NCBI RefSeq assembly: GCF_007827975.1
Contig: NZ_VITT01000003.1
Origin: Nitrospirillum viridazoti
GTDB lineage: Bacteria > Pseudomonadota > Alphaproteobacteria > Azospirillales > Azospirillaceae
Direction: 5' to 3' (one strand)
Length of the DNA: 64,000 bases
In this document: one piece after another, positions 47,876 to 56,926 of the stretch
Position numbering within the stretch: position 1 is the first letter of the stretch
Layout: the number at the start of each line of letters is the position of its first letter
Notes under the pieces: generated by a model
The model's input: the letters and a program-made list of their open reading frames with translations, nothing else
What the model was told of the DNA's origin: nothing
Databases searched by the model: none
Program-made: the position numbers and the translations under genes

Positions 47876-48460
47876 TCATTCCATGGGCGTGGTGTCGATA
47901 AGCTGCGCGTGCTCCACCGGTGGGCGGGGGGCGTGGGCGCGGGCGATGTCGGGCGCCAGATCCATCAGCTCGATGAAATTGTCGGCCTGGCGGCGCAACT
48001 CGTCGGCGATCATGGGCGGCGTGGAGCGCACGGTGCTGATCACCGAGACGCGCACGCCCTTGCGCTGCACCGCCTCCACCAGGCGCCGGAAGTCGCCGTC
48101 GCCGGAAAACAGCATGATGTGGTCCAAATGCTGCGCCATCTCCATGACATCGATGGCCAGTTCGATGTCCATATTGCCCTTGATCTTTCGGCGACCGGAT
48201 GCGTCGGTGTATTCCTTGGTCGGCTTTGTGACCATGGTATAGCCGTTATAGTCCAGCCAGTCGACCAGCGGCCGAATCGGCGAATACTCCTGGTCTTCAA
48301 CCAGCGCGGTATAATAGAAGGCGCGAATCAGGCGTCCACGCTTCCCGCAGAAATTCAACAAACGCTTATAATCGATATCAAAATTTAGTGCGCGCGCGGC
48401 GGCGAATAAATTGGCCCCATCGATGAAGAGGGCGAGGCGTTCCTCGGGATAATGCAACAT
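47876..48460 (-). CDS. NYN-domain (LabA/DUF88) putative RNase
   Basis: A 194-residue PIN-like NYN domain protein. The acidic active-site residues are in place: D14 in LALFIDGANLF, Asp residues in KGNMDIELAIDVMEM, and SGDGDFRRLVEAV. The LabA branch is widespread and probably cleaves RNA; the biological role is not settled. The start is supported by AAAGGA 8-12 bases upstream. It is followed by the UDG gene and divergent from folK across 260 bases. Confidence 0.88.
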   Translation of the reverse strand: MLHYPEERLALFIDGANLFAAARALNFDIDYKRLLNFCGKRGRLIRAFYYTALVEDQEYSPIRPLVDWLDYNGYTMVTKPTKEYTDASGRRKIKGNMDIELAIDVMEMAQHLDHIMLFSGDGDFRRLVEAVQRKGVRVSVISTVRSTPPMIADELRRQADNFIELMDLAPDIARAHAPRPPVEHAQLIDTTPME

Positions 48461-48720
48461 TTTATATTCCTTTGAATATTATTTGGGAGAGTAATGCAGC
48501 GAGTTCAATTATCAGTAGCGTGCCGTCTTTATAGCGCGCTGACAAGCGCCTACATAAAGTGAATGGGTTAACGTGTTCAAGCGAGATATGGTCGCAGCCA
48601 GCGTATTTAAAGCCGCATCTGCCTTTTGGGGATGTCGTGGCCAAGGGCAGGCACGGTATTTAGGCCTTAAGGGTAGATGCGGCGTCCACCCGCGCGGTGC
48701 GCGCAGTAGGGGTACGGTGA

Positions 48721-49212
48721 ATGATTCTGGTGGGCGTGGGGTCCAACCTGTCGGTTCCCGGCGTCGGCGGTTCACGCGATGTCGTGGCCGCGGCGGTGCG
48801 GGCGCTGGCTGGCGAAGGGGTGGCGGTGATGGCGGTGTCGCCATGGTACCGCAGCGCCCCGGTGCCCATGTCCGATCAGCCCTGGTACGTCAATGGCGTG
48901 GTGCGGGTGGAAACGGACCTGGACGCCCCGGCGCTGCTGGCCGTCCTGCACCGGGTGGAGACCGCGTTCGGCCGGGTGCGGCGGCAGGTGAACGAGGCGC
49001 GGGGGCTGGACCTGGATCTCTTGGCCTACCATGACCACGTCCGGGCGGAGGCGCCGGTGCTGCCCCATCCCCGCCTGCACCAGCGCGCCTTCGTGCTGCT
49101 GCCGCTGCGCGACCTGGCACCGGGGTGGCGGCATCCGGTGACAGGGATGGACGTGGCCAGCCTAGTGGCGGGCTTGCCGCCCGGCCAGGTGACGGAGCGC
49201 ATCGACGACTAG
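48721..49212 (+). CDS. folK: 2-amino-4-hydroxy-6-hydroxymethyldihydropteridine pyrophosphokinase
   Basis: A 163-residue HPPK of the folate pathway, transferring pyrophosphate to the pterin alcohol. Family blocks: LVGVGSNLSVPG, VSPWYRSAPVPMSDQPWYVN, ARGLDLDLLAYHD (metal-binding Asp residues) and PHPRLHQRAFVLLPLRDLAPGW. It begins directly at ATG 48721 with only a weak purine-rich site. folB and folP are not adjacent; rpoZ follows after about 180 bases with its own promoter. Confidence 0.94.
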   Translation: MILVGVGSNLSVPGVGGSRDVVAAAVRALAGEGVAVMAVSPWYRSAPVPMSDQPWYVNGVVRVETDLDAPALLAVLHRVETAFGRVRRQVNEARGLDLDLLAYHDHVRAEAPVLPHPRLHQRAFVLLPLRDLAPGWRHPVTGMDVASLVAGLPPGQVTERIDD

Positions 49213-49297
49213 GAGGAGGGCGGAGCATCAGCCCCTTGTCCCCGGCCGTTCTTCACGACCGAAACGCAGGAATGCGGCGGATCGGGTGTCGCCTTCC

Positions 49298-49326
49298 TTG
49301 CAACCGTGAAAACAGGCCCTTATAAC
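49298..49326 (+). promoter_or_regulatory. Sigma-70 promoter of rpoZ
   Basis: TTGCAA (49298-49303) and TATAAC (49321-49326) with a 17-base spacer, about 60 bases before the rpoZ start. It is a good match to the housekeeping consensus. Confidence 0.6.
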
Positions 49327-49388
49327 TATGGGATGGTGTTCAGTGCCCCTATTCCCGGCACCCGTTTCGTTGTTGGAGTGAGCAAGGT

Positions 49389-49772
49389 ATGGCCCGCGTT
49401 ACCGTTGAAGATTGCGTCCTGAAGGTTCCGAACCGGTTCGAGCTGGTGATGATGGCGGCCCAGCGGGCGCGGGACGTGGCGGCCGGCGCGCCGCTGTCGG
49501 TTGACCGCGACAACGACAAGAACCCGGTCGTCGCCCTGCGCGAGATCGCGGACGAGACGGTGGTGCTGGACAGCCTGAAGAACTCCCTGATCAAGGGGCA
49601 TCAGCGCGTCCAGGAGCAGGACGAGCCTGAGGAAGAGATCATCGAGCTGATGGCCGGTGAGCAGGCCTGGGCCGTGCAGGGCGCCGCCGGTGAAGATGAC
49701 GACCTGGGGGCTGAGGATGCCGCCGAGGACGCGGCGCAGGGTGACGACCTCGGCGACGACGAGGGCCTCTGA
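49389..49772 (+). CDS. rpoZ: RNA polymerase omega subunit
   Basis: A 127-residue omega subunit that helps assemble beta' and mediates ppGpp effects. MARVTVEDCVLKVPNRFELV and the DRDNDKNPVVALREIADETV block are diagnostic. The last 50 residues form a strongly acidic tail (Asp, Glu, Ala), longer than in E. coli but common in alphaproteobacteria. GGAG lies 12 bases upstream of the ATG. The RSH gene follows, so RNA polymerase omega and the (p)ppGpp enzyme are neighbours as in many proteobacteria. Confidence 0.97.
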   Translation: MARVTVEDCVLKVPNRFELVMMAAQRARDVAAGAPLSVDRDNDKNPVVALREIADETVVLDSLKNSLIKGHQRVQEQDEPEEEIIELMAGEQAWAVQGAAGEDDDLGAEDAAEDAAQGDDLGDDEGL

Positions 49773-49907
49773 GCCGGTGGTGGGGCAGGCCGTGGGTAAG
49801 CGACCCGTCCCCCTTGGCTATTTTTTCATGGATAGCGCCCTGAACGGCCACGCCGCGCCCGCTGCGGTTCCCCGTGTGCAACAGGCCTGGGGCCGGGCAG
49901 GGCATCC

Positions 49908-52088
49908 ATGATGCGCCAGTATGAACTGGTTGAGCGCGTCCGCTCCTACGATCCCAACGCGGACGAGGACAAGCTCAATCGCGCCTACGTCTTTTCCATG
50001 AAGGCGCACGGATCGCAGAAGCGCGCGTCGGGCGACCCCTACTTTTCCCACCCGCTGGAGGTGGCCGGGCTGCTGACCCAGCTGAAGCTGGACGGCGCTT
50101 CCATCATCACGGCCTTGCTGCACGACACGGTCGAGGACACGCTGACCACCTTGGACGAGGTGCAGCGCCTGTTCGGGCCGGAGATCGCGCGCCTGGTGGA
50201 CGGCGTGACCAAGCTGTCACGCATCGAGCTGCAGAACCTGGAGAGCGACCAGTCCAAGCAGGCGGAGAACTTCCGCAAGCTGGTGCTGGCGATGTCGGAA
50301 GACATCCGCGTCCTGCTGGTGAAGCTGGCCGACCGTCTGCACAACATGCAGACGCTGCACTACCTGTCCAAGCCGGAGAAGCGCAAGCGCATCGCCCGCG
50401 AGACGCTGGAGATCTATGCGCCCCTGGCCGAGCGCATCGGCATCCAGCGCTGGAAGGACCAGCTGGAAGAGCTGTCGTTCAAGGAACTGAACCCGGACGC
50501 CTACGACAGCATCACCAAGCGTCTGCAGGATCTGGAAGAGCAGGGTGCGGGCCGCGTCGACCGCATCATCACCGAGCTTGTGGACACCCTGCACGAGAAC
50601 GGCCTGCCCCAGGCCACCGTGTCGGGCCGGCGCAAGGCACCCTATTCCATCTGGCGTAAGATGCAGCGCAAGAACGTGACGTTCGAGCAACTGTCCGACG
50701 TCATGGCCTTCCGCATCACCGTCGAATCCATCGAGCAGTGCTACCAGGCGCTGGGCGTCATCCACGCCCGCTACCCGGTGGTGCCGGGGCGCTTCAAGGA
50801 TTACGTCTCCACGCCCAAGCCCAACGGCTACCGCTCGCTGCACACCACCGTCATCGGGCCGGAGCGCCAGCGCATCGAGGTGCAGATCCGCACCGCCGAG
50901 ATGCACGAGGTTTCCGAGCTGGGTGTCGCCGCCCACTGGGCCTACAAGTCGGACGGCAGCAGCCAGCCCAAGACCGAGGGACGGCAATACCGCTGGCTGC
51001 GCGAGCTGCTGGACATCCTGGAGCATGCGGTCCGGCCGGAAGAGTTCCTGGAGCACACCAAGCTGGAGCTGTTCCAGGACCAGGTGTTCTGCTTCACGCC
51101 CAAGGGCGACCTGATTGCCCTGCCGCGCGGCGCCACGCCGGTGGACTTCGCCTACGCCGTGCACAGCCAGATCGGGGACACCTGCGTCGGCGCCAAGATC
51201 AACGGCCGCATCCAGCCGCTGCGCAGCCAGCTGCAGAACGGCGACCAGGTCGAAGTCGTCACCAGCAAGGCGCAGACGCCGTCGCCGGACTGGGAAAATT
51301 TCGTCGTCACGGGCAAGGCCCGCGCCCGCATCCGCCGCTACATCCGCACCCAGCAGCGCGCCCAGCACATCGAGCTGGGCCGGGCCATGGTGCAGAAGAT
51401 CTTCCGGCAGGAAGGTTACGACTATTCCGACAAGGCGCTGGAAGGCGTCCTCAAGATCTTCCAGTACCAGTCCGCCGATGACCTGATCGCCGCCATCGGT
51501 GCCGGCCTGGCCGGCGCCCGCGACGTTTTCAACGCCGTCTTCCCGGGGCACAAGGTGGTGCAGCAGGTCACGCCGGACGAGAAGATCGTCCAGCTGACCC
51601 GCGGCAAGACCAGCAAGCCCAAGGGCAAGGACAGCCCGCTGCCCATCAAGGGCCTGATCCCGGGCATGGCTGTGCACTATGCCCGCTGCTGCCACCCCCT
51701 GCCGGGTGATCGCATCGTCGGCATCGTCACCACCGGCAAAGGCGTCACCATCCACACCATCGACTGCGAGACGCTGGAAAGCTTCCACGACAGCCCGGAA
51801 CGGTGGATCGATGTCTCCTGGGACAACGAGGCCGACGGCGCGGACGAGAAGGTGGGCCGCATCACCGTGGTGGTGGCGAACGAGCCGGGCAGCCTGGGCA
51901 CCGTGTCCACAGTGATCGGCAAGAACGGCGGCAACATCACCAACCTGAAGATCACCCACCGCACGACCGACTTTTTCGAGATGTTGATCGATATCGACGT
52001 GCATGACGTGAAACATCTGACCAATATCATCGCCGCGCTGCGGGCCACGCCGGTCATCAATTCCGTTGACCGGGCGCGGGGCCGCTGA
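49908..52088 (+). CDS. rsh: Bifunctional (p)ppGpp synthetase/hydrolase (RSH)
   Basis: A 726-residue long RSH enzyme controlling the stringent response. The hydrolase HD domain (about 30-190) has ITALLHDTVEDT; the synthetase domain (about 240-370) has RFKDYVSTPKPNGYRSLHTT; then TGS (about 395-455), a helical and CC region (HYARCCHPLPGDRIVGIV), and ACT (about 645-720). Both catalytic centres look intact, so it should make and degrade (p)ppGpp, as usual for the single alphaproteobacterial RSH. Two adjacent ATG codons (49908, 49911) are possible starts. Confidence 0.96.
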   Translation: MMRQYELVERVRSYDPNADEDKLNRAYVFSMKAHGSQKRASGDPYFSHPLEVAGLLTQLKLDGASIITALLHDTVEDTLTTLDEVQRLFGPEIARLVDGVTKLSRIELQNLESDQSKQAENFRKLVLAMSEDIRVLLVKLADRLHNMQTLHYLSKPEKRKRIARETLEIYAPLAERIGIQRWKDQLEELSFKELNPDAYDSITKRLQDLEEQGAGRVDRIITELVDTLHENGLPQATVSGRRKAPYSIWRKMQRKNVTFEQLSDVMAFRITVESIEQCYQALGVIHARYPVVPGRFKDYVSTPKPNGYRSLHTTVIGPERQRIEVQIRTAEMHEVSELGVAAHWAYKSDGSSQPKTEGRQYRWLRELLDILEHAVRPEEFLEHTKLELFQDQVFCFTPKGDLIALPRGATPVDFAYAVHSQIGDTCVGAKINGRIQPLRSQLQNGDQVEVVTSKAQTPSPDWENFVVTGKARARIRRYIRTQQRAQHIELGRAMVQKIFRQEGYDYSDKALEGVLKIFQYQSADDLIAAIGAGLAGARDVFNAVFPGHKVVQQVTPDEKIVQLTRGKTSKPKGKDSPLPIKGLIPGMAVHYARCCHPLPGDRIVGIVTTGKGVTIHTIDCETLESFHDSPERWIDVSWDNEADGADEKVGRITVVVANEPGSLGTVSTVIGKNGGNITNLKITHRTTDFFEMLIDIDVHDVKHLTNIIAALRATPVINSVDRARGR

Positions 52089-52312
52089 CGCGGTGCCCCC
52101 AGACGTGGTGCCCCCCGGACGTGGTTCTAGGGACGCCGCGCTAGGGATGGACATAGGGGAGGAATCGGTCGGTCCGCGGGGCGTGCGGCACGATCGGCCT
52201 AGACGAAGGTCATACGGCGCTGGCGTGCCGGCGTGCCCAGGTCTAGAACAGTGCAAGTTTGTCGGGGGGCCGACACCCATCGCCCAGAGACTTACCCAGG
52301 GGCAGCAGGCTT

Positions 52313-52870
52313 ATGTTCCGCCGTCGTGAAAAAAGGCCGTTCGCCAAAGCTGTGAAGCAGACCTTGTGGCCGCGTATGGGCTGGCGCCGCGCCGGCCGCT
52401 ATTGGATGCATCGCATCGGTCGCGTGCCCGGCACGCCCTATGGCATCTCCGCCGGGTTCGCCAGCGGTGTCGCCATGGCCATGACGCCCTTCATGGGGGT
52501 GCACTTCCCCCTGTCCATCGGTCTGGCCTGGCTGCTGCGCGGTTCCATCGCGGCCTCGCTGCTGGGCACGCTGTTCGGCAACCCGGTGACCTGGCCCTTC
52601 ATCTGGCTGGCGACCTACCGTCTGGGCTGCTTCGTCCTGCACATGCACCCCGGCCACGGCCCCATGGAGCTGTCGTGGAGCGTGCTGCGCCACAGCGCCT
52701 GGCAGGTGGTGGCACCCATGACCGTCGGCGGCTTCCTGTCCGCCGCCCTGACCTGGCCCCTGGTTTTCCTGGTGCTGCGCCCCCTGATCGCGCGCTACAA
52801 GCATCACCGCATCGCCGCCAGCCACCATCACCCGGTTCTGGGCCATGAACCCAAGCCGGCCGGAGATTGA
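52313..52870 (+). CDS. DUF2062 inner-membrane protein
   Basis: A 185-residue membrane protein of the DUF2062 family, function unknown. Marks: TPYGISAGFASGVAMAMTPF, GVHFPLSIGLAWLLRGSIAA and LFGNPVTWPFIWLATYRLG, with three to four hydrophobic helices. ATG 52313 follows a short AGG site. Its stop lies one base before the pdxJ start (TGACATG), so it belongs to the pdxJ-acpS-lepB-rnc operon, where alphaproteobacteria commonly keep it. Confidence 0.88.
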   Translation: MFRRREKRPFAKAVKQTLWPRMGWRRAGRYWMHRIGRVPGTPYGISAGFASGVAMAMTPFMGVHFPLSIGLAWLLRGSIAASLLGTLFGNPVTWPFIWLATYRLGCFVLHMHPGHGPMELSWSVLRHSAWQVVAPMTVGGFLSAALTWPLVFLVLRPLIARYKHHRIAASHHHPVLGHEPKPAGD

Positions 52871-52871
52871 C

Positions 52872-53639
52872 ATGACGTCTGAAACCCAGAGCCAGCGCTT
52901 GCGCCTGGGCGTCAACATCGACCATGTGGCCACCATCCGCAACGCCCGCGGCGGCGTCCATCCCGACGTGCTGCGCGCCGCCCACCTGGCCGCCGACGCC
53001 GGTGCCGACGGCATCACCGCCCATCTGCGCGAAGACCGCCGCCACATCCGCGACAGCGACATCGACCGCCTGATGTCGGAAATCTCGCTGCCCCTGAACC
53101 TGGAGATGGCGGCGACGGAGGAGATGCTGGCCATCGCGCTGCGCCACCGCCCGCATGCCGCCTGCCTGGTGCCGGAACGCCGGCAGGAGCGGACGACCGA
53201 GGGCGGGCTGGACGTGGTGGGCGGCTATGACCACCTGGCCCCCATCATCGGCCGCCTGAACGACGCCGGTGTGCGCGTGTCGCTGTTCATCGCGCCGGAC
53301 CGGGCGCAGCTGGACGCGGCCAAGCGCATCGGCGCCCCGGTGGTGGAGCTGCACACCGGCCGCTACGCCGATGCCGAGAACGCCGCCGAGCTTGAGGCCG
53401 AATTGGCGCGCCTGACCGAGGCCGCCGCCCATGCGGGCCAGATCGGCCTGGAATGCCATGCCGGCCACGGCCTGCGCTTCGACAACGTGGTGCCGGTCGC
53501 GGCGCTGCCGCAGGTGCGGGAGCTGAACATCGGCCACTTCCTGGTGGGCGAGGCGGTGTTTGTCGGGCTGGAGGCCGCCATCCGCCAGATGCGGGCGCTG
53601 ATGGACCAGGCCCGTCCCGCCGGGACCGTGGCGTCATAA
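52872..53639 (+). CDS. pdxJ: Pyridoxine 5'-phosphate synthase
   Basis: A 255-residue TIM barrel that makes PNP from 1-deoxyxylulose 5-phosphate and 3-amino-acetone phosphate, the last ring-forming step of DXP-dependent vitamin B6 synthesis. LGVNIDHVATIRNARGG, GITAHLREDRRHI, LNLEMAATEEM and GLECHAGHGL match the family, as does ELNIGHFLVGEAVFVGL. ATG 52872 has GGAG upstream. Its stop overlaps the acpS start (TAATG). Confidence 0.97.
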   Translation: MTSETQSQRLRLGVNIDHVATIRNARGGVHPDVLRAAHLAADAGADGITAHLREDRRHIRDSDIDRLMSEISLPLNLEMAATEEMLAIALRHRPHAACLVPERRQERTTEGGLDVVGGYDHLAPIIGRLNDAGVRVSLFIAPDRAQLDAAKRIGAPVVELHTGRYADAENAAELEAELARLTEAAAHAGQIGLECHAGHGLRFDNVVPVAALPQVRELNIGHFLVGEAVFVGLEAAIRQMRALMDQARPAGTVAS

Positions 53640-54106
53640 TGTCCTTCGGCGCTTTTCAGCCCGGCAGCGTCATCCTGGGCATCGGCAACGACCTGATCGA
53701 CATCACCCGTATCGAGAAGACCCTGGCGCGGTTCGGCCAGCGCTTCGTCGAGCGGGTCTTCACCGACGTGGAGCAGGCGAAGTCCGACCGGCGCGCCAAA
53801 TCCAACGGCCGCGCCGCCAGTTATGCCAAGCGCTATGCCGCCAAGGAGGCCTGTTCCAAGGCGTTGGGAACGGGTTTCCGCGAGGGCGTGTTCCACAAGG
53901 ACATGGGCGTCGTCAACCTGCCCAGCGGCCAGCCGACACTATGTCTCACTGGCGGCGCCCTGGAGAGGTTGCGGGCGATGACGCCGCCGGGCATGGTGGC
54001 GCAGATTCATCTGACGCTGACGGATGAGCCGCCCATGGCGGAGGCCTTCGTCATCATCACGGCGACGCCGGCCCCGGCTGGTGGCGCCGCCAACGGTATC
54101 GCTTGA
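53639..54106 (+). CDS. acpS: Holo-[acyl-carrier-protein] synthase
   Basis: A 155-residue 4'-phosphopantetheinyl transferase that activates ACP for fatty-acid synthesis. Motifs: GIGNDLIDITR (Mg-binding Asp) and YAAKEACSKALGTGFREGV. It starts within the pdxJ stop (TAATG). The extra C-terminal Ala/Pro-rich tail makes it longer than the E. coli enzyme. It is part of the pdxJ-acpS-lepB-rnc operon. Confidence 0.95.
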   Translation: MSFGAFQPGSVILGIGNDLIDITRIEKTLARFGQRFVERVFTDVEQAKSDRRAKSNGRAASYAKRYAAKEACSKALGTGFREGVFHKDMGVVNLPSGQPTLCLTGGALERLRAMTPPGMVAQIHLTLTDEPPMAEAFVIITATPAPAGGAANGIA

Positions 54107-54164
54107 AAATCCCGGTGAGCCCGCTAGATCGGTGCCACCCACTCTCACGAGGTTGTTTCGTTCC

Positions 54165-54941
54165 ATGAGCCAGCAGAATGATCGCGTCAGCCGCGCGGCC
54201 CCCCAGCCCCAGGCGGAAAGCTGGGGCGATGTGGTGCGGACGGTCATCTACGCCCTGATCATCGCGCTGGGCGTGCGGACCGTGGCGTTCGAGCCCTTCA
54301 ACATCCCCTCGGGCTCCATGATCCCGACGCTGCTCATCGGTGACTACGTCTTCGTGTCCAAGTTCAGCTACGGCTACAGCCGCTTCTCGCTGCCGCTGGG
54401 CCTGCCGCTGTTTCACGGCCGCATCTTCGGCAGCGTGCCGGAGCGGGGGGACGTGGTAGTCTTCCGCCTGCCCACCGACACCAGCCAGGACTACATCAAG
54501 CGCGTCATCGGCCTGCCCGGCGACCGCATCCAGATGATCGACGGCATCCTGCACATCAATGGCGAGCCGGTGAAGCGTGAGCGGGTCGAGGATTACACCA
54601 TGGAGACGCCGTTCGGCCGCCAGAGCGCCGTGCCGCGCTACATCGAGACCCTGCCCAACGGCGTGAAGCACACCATCATCGAGATCATGGGCGACGACGG
54701 CGGGCTGGACAACACGCCCGTCTACACCGTGCCCGAGGGCCACATCTTCTGCATGGGCGACAACCGCGACAACAGCCAGGACAGCCGCGTCCTGAACGTC
54801 GTCGGCTACGTCCCGCTGGAGAACGTGGTGGGCAAGGCCCAGTTCAAGTTCTTCTCGCTGGAGGAGGGCGTGCACTTCTGGGAATTCTGGAAGTGGCCGA
54901 CGTCCATCCGCTTCGGCCAGATCTTCAGCAAGGCGCACTGA
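54165..54941 (+). CDS. lepB: Signal peptidase I
   Basis: A 258-residue membrane-bound protease that removes signal peptides of secreted proteins. One N-terminal helix (about 23-40), then box B NIPSGSMIPTL with catalytic Ser51, box D with the general-base Lys in YIKRVIGLPGD, and box E GDNRDNSQDSR. Full length. It starts 58 bases after acpS and ends four bases before rnc, so the lepB-rnc pair is kept. Confidence 0.97.
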   Translation: MSQQNDRVSRAAPQPQAESWGDVVRTVIYALIIALGVRTVAFEPFNIPSGSMIPTLLIGDYVFVSKFSYGYSRFSLPLGLPLFHGRIFGSVPERGDVVVFRLPTDTSQDYIKRVIGLPGDRIQMIDGILHINGEPVKRERVEDYTMETPFGRQSAVPRYIETLPNGVKHTIIEIMGDDGGLDNTPVYTVPEGHIFCMGDNRDNSQDSRVLNVVGYVPLENVVGKAQFKFFSLEEGVHFWEFWKWPTSIRFGQIFSKAH

Positions 54942-54945
54942 CGCC

Positions 54946-55665
54946 ATGGCCACGTCCGCTGGCCCGCTGGACACCGGCGGCGCCGACATCGCCACCCTGG
55001 CCGAGGCCCTGGGACACACCTTCACCGAGGCCCGACACCTGCTGGAGGCGGTGACCCACCCCAGCGTGGCCGGCATCGGTCGCGGCCCCCGCGCCGCCAC
55101 CGGGCATTATGAGCGGCTGGAGTTCCTGGGTGACCGCGTGCTGGGCCTGGTGATCGCCCAGTGGCTGCTGGAACGCTTCCCCGAGGAGAATGAGGGCGGG
55201 CTGGCCAAGCGCCACACCGCTTTGGTGCGGGCCGAAGCTCTGGCGGGGGTGGCCGAAAGCCTGGATCTGGGCCGCTACCTGCGCCTGGCCCCGGGCGAAT
55301 CGGACGCGGGCGGGCGTACCAAGCCCGCCATCCTGGCGGACGCCTGCGAGGCGGTGATCGGCGCCCTGTACCTGGACGGCGGGCTGGACGTGGCCGGCGC
55401 CTTCATCCGCAAGCACTGGGCCGGCCGCATCGACGCCGCCGAGCTGCCGCCGGTGGAACCCAAGACCGCCCTGCAGGAATGGGCCCTGGCCCGGGGCCTG
55501 CCCCTGCCGGTCTATGAGCAGGTGGGGCGCACCGGCCTGGACCATGAGCCCGTGTTCACCGTGCGCGTGGCCGTCCAGGGCAAGGGCAGCGAGGCCGCCA
55601 GCGGCCCGTCCAAGCGGGCCGCCGAGAAGGCCGCTGCGCTGGAGATGCTGAAGCGGTTGGGCTGA
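54946..55665 (+). CDS. rnc: Ribonuclease III
   Basis: A 239-residue double-strand RNA endonuclease. The catalytic domain has ERLEFLGDRVLGLVIAQWL and DACEAVIGALYLDGGL; the dsRBD follows (about 165-235, KTALQEWALARGLPLPVYE and SKRAAEKAAALEML). It is the last gene of the operon here. In most alphaproteobacteria era follows directly; here era is about 6.4 kb downstream. Confidence 0.97.
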   Translation: MATSAGPLDTGGADIATLAEALGHTFTEARHLLEAVTHPSVAGIGRGPRAATGHYERLEFLGDRVLGLVIAQWLLERFPEENEGGLAKRHTALVRAEALAGVAESLDLGRYLRLAPGESDAGGRTKPAILADACEAVIGALYLDGGLDVAGAFIRKHWAGRIDAAELPPVEPKTALQEWALARGLPLPVYEQVGRTGLDHEPVFTVRVAVQGKGSEAASGPSKRAAEKAAALEMLKRLG

Positions 55666-55762
55666 GCCCCCGGGCGTTTGACGGGGGCCGATTGACGGCA
55701 GGCGGTTGACGGCGACGCGTTGTGCGGCATCCTGCGGATATTCCATACCGTCAGGGGCCGCC

Positions 55763-56926
55763 ATGCTTCGCCGCCGTCTCGCCCAGGTCCTTGTCGCCAG
55801 CGGAGTTCTGGCCGCCGCCTTCGGCGCCAGGGCGGAGCCGGATGCCCATTCCATCACCCCCTTGGACATCCGGATCTTGCGCCCGGCCAGCGTGGTGCCG
55901 GCCACGGACGGCCGCCATCTGGTGTTCGAGGCGCTGATCAGCAACTTTTCCCCCGTGCCCATGACGTTGGCGACCGTGCGGTTGGGCACGGTGGCACAAC
56001 CGGCCGCCCTGGCGCGATTCGAGGGCGCGGCCCTGACGGATCTGCTGTCGCGGCCCGGCCGTCCGCCCGGTGACGGCCAGCCGCCGGTGACGGTCATACA
56101 GGGCAATACCTACGCCGCCGCCCTGTTCGACGTGCATCTTGGCGATGATGCCGAGGTGGCGGATCTGCGGCTGGCGCTCACCATCGCGCCGTTCAAGCCT
56201 GACTTGCCCGACACCACGCTGAACACGGCGGTCGCCGTCCCGCTGGACCGGGCGCCGCCCGTCGTCGTCTCCGCCCCCGTCGCCGGCACGGGGTGGGTGG
56301 CCTTCAACGGCCTTTCCGCCACCTCCATACACCGGACCACCGTGATGGTGGTGGACGGGCAGGCACGGGTGCCGGAGCGTTATGCCATCGACTTCATGAG
56401 GCTGACCGGGGACGGGCGGGAGTTCGGCGGAGACCAGGCGCGCAACGAGTCCTGGCCCGGCTATGGCCAGGTGGTGCTGGCCGTGGCCGACGGCGTCATC
56501 GAGAGCGTGCGCGACGGGTTTCCGGATAACGTGCCCGGCCGGCCGCCGGCGCAGAAGGTCACGCTGGACACCATTGCCGGCAACCAGGTGGTCCTGCGTA
56601 TGAAAGGGGGGGCGTACGCCTTCTATGCCCATCTCATCCCGGGCAGCATCTCGGTGCGGCCGGGCCAGGCCGTGCGCAAGGGAGAGGTGCTGGGCCGGCT
56701 GGGCAATTCCGGTCAGTCCGACGCCCCGCACCTGCATTTCCAGGTGGGGGATGGTGGGCATATCGCCGCCAGCGACGGCCTACCGTTCGTCTTCGACGCC
56801 TTCACCCTGGCGGGCGTGATCCCGGACACCGCCGCCGCCGACGCCGGCGCCGCCTGGCATGCTGACCAGCCGCCGGAAACGCGCCGCCGGCAGCTGCCCG
56901 CTGAAAACGCCGTTATGGGTTTCTGA
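55763..56926 (+). CDS. Exported M23 (LytM-type) peptidase
   Basis: A 387-residue protein with a signal peptide (MLRRRLAQVLVASGVLAAAF, cleavage near GARAEP), an immunoglobulin-like middle part and an M23 domain (about 220-350). YAHLIPGSISVRPGQAV and DAPHLHFQVGDGG carry two zinc-site histidine motifs. The first motif reads RYAIDFMRL, so the usual HxxxD histidine is missing; SIHRTTVM just before it may supply the ligand, as in a recognised subgroup. Murein endopeptidase activity is likely but not sure. It converges on the AraC gene, overlapping it by 14 bases. Confidence 0.85.
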   Translation: MLRRRLAQVLVASGVLAAAFGARAEPDAHSITPLDIRILRPASVVPATDGRHLVFEALISNFSPVPMTLATVRLGTVAQPAALARFEGAALTDLLSRPGRPPGDGQPPVTVIQGNTYAAALFDVHLGDDAEVADLRLALTIAPFKPDLPDTTLNTAVAVPLDRAPPVVVSAPVAGTGWVAFNGLSATSIHRTTVMVVDGQARVPERYAIDFMRLTGDGREFGGDQARNESWPGYGQVVLAVADGVIESVRDGFPDNVPGRPPAQKVTLDTIAGNQVVLRMKGGAYAFYAHLIPGSISVRPGQAVRKGEVLGRLGNSGQSDAPHLHFQVGDGGHIAASDGLPFVFDAFTLAGVIPDTAAADAGAAWHADQPPETRRRQLPAENAVMGF

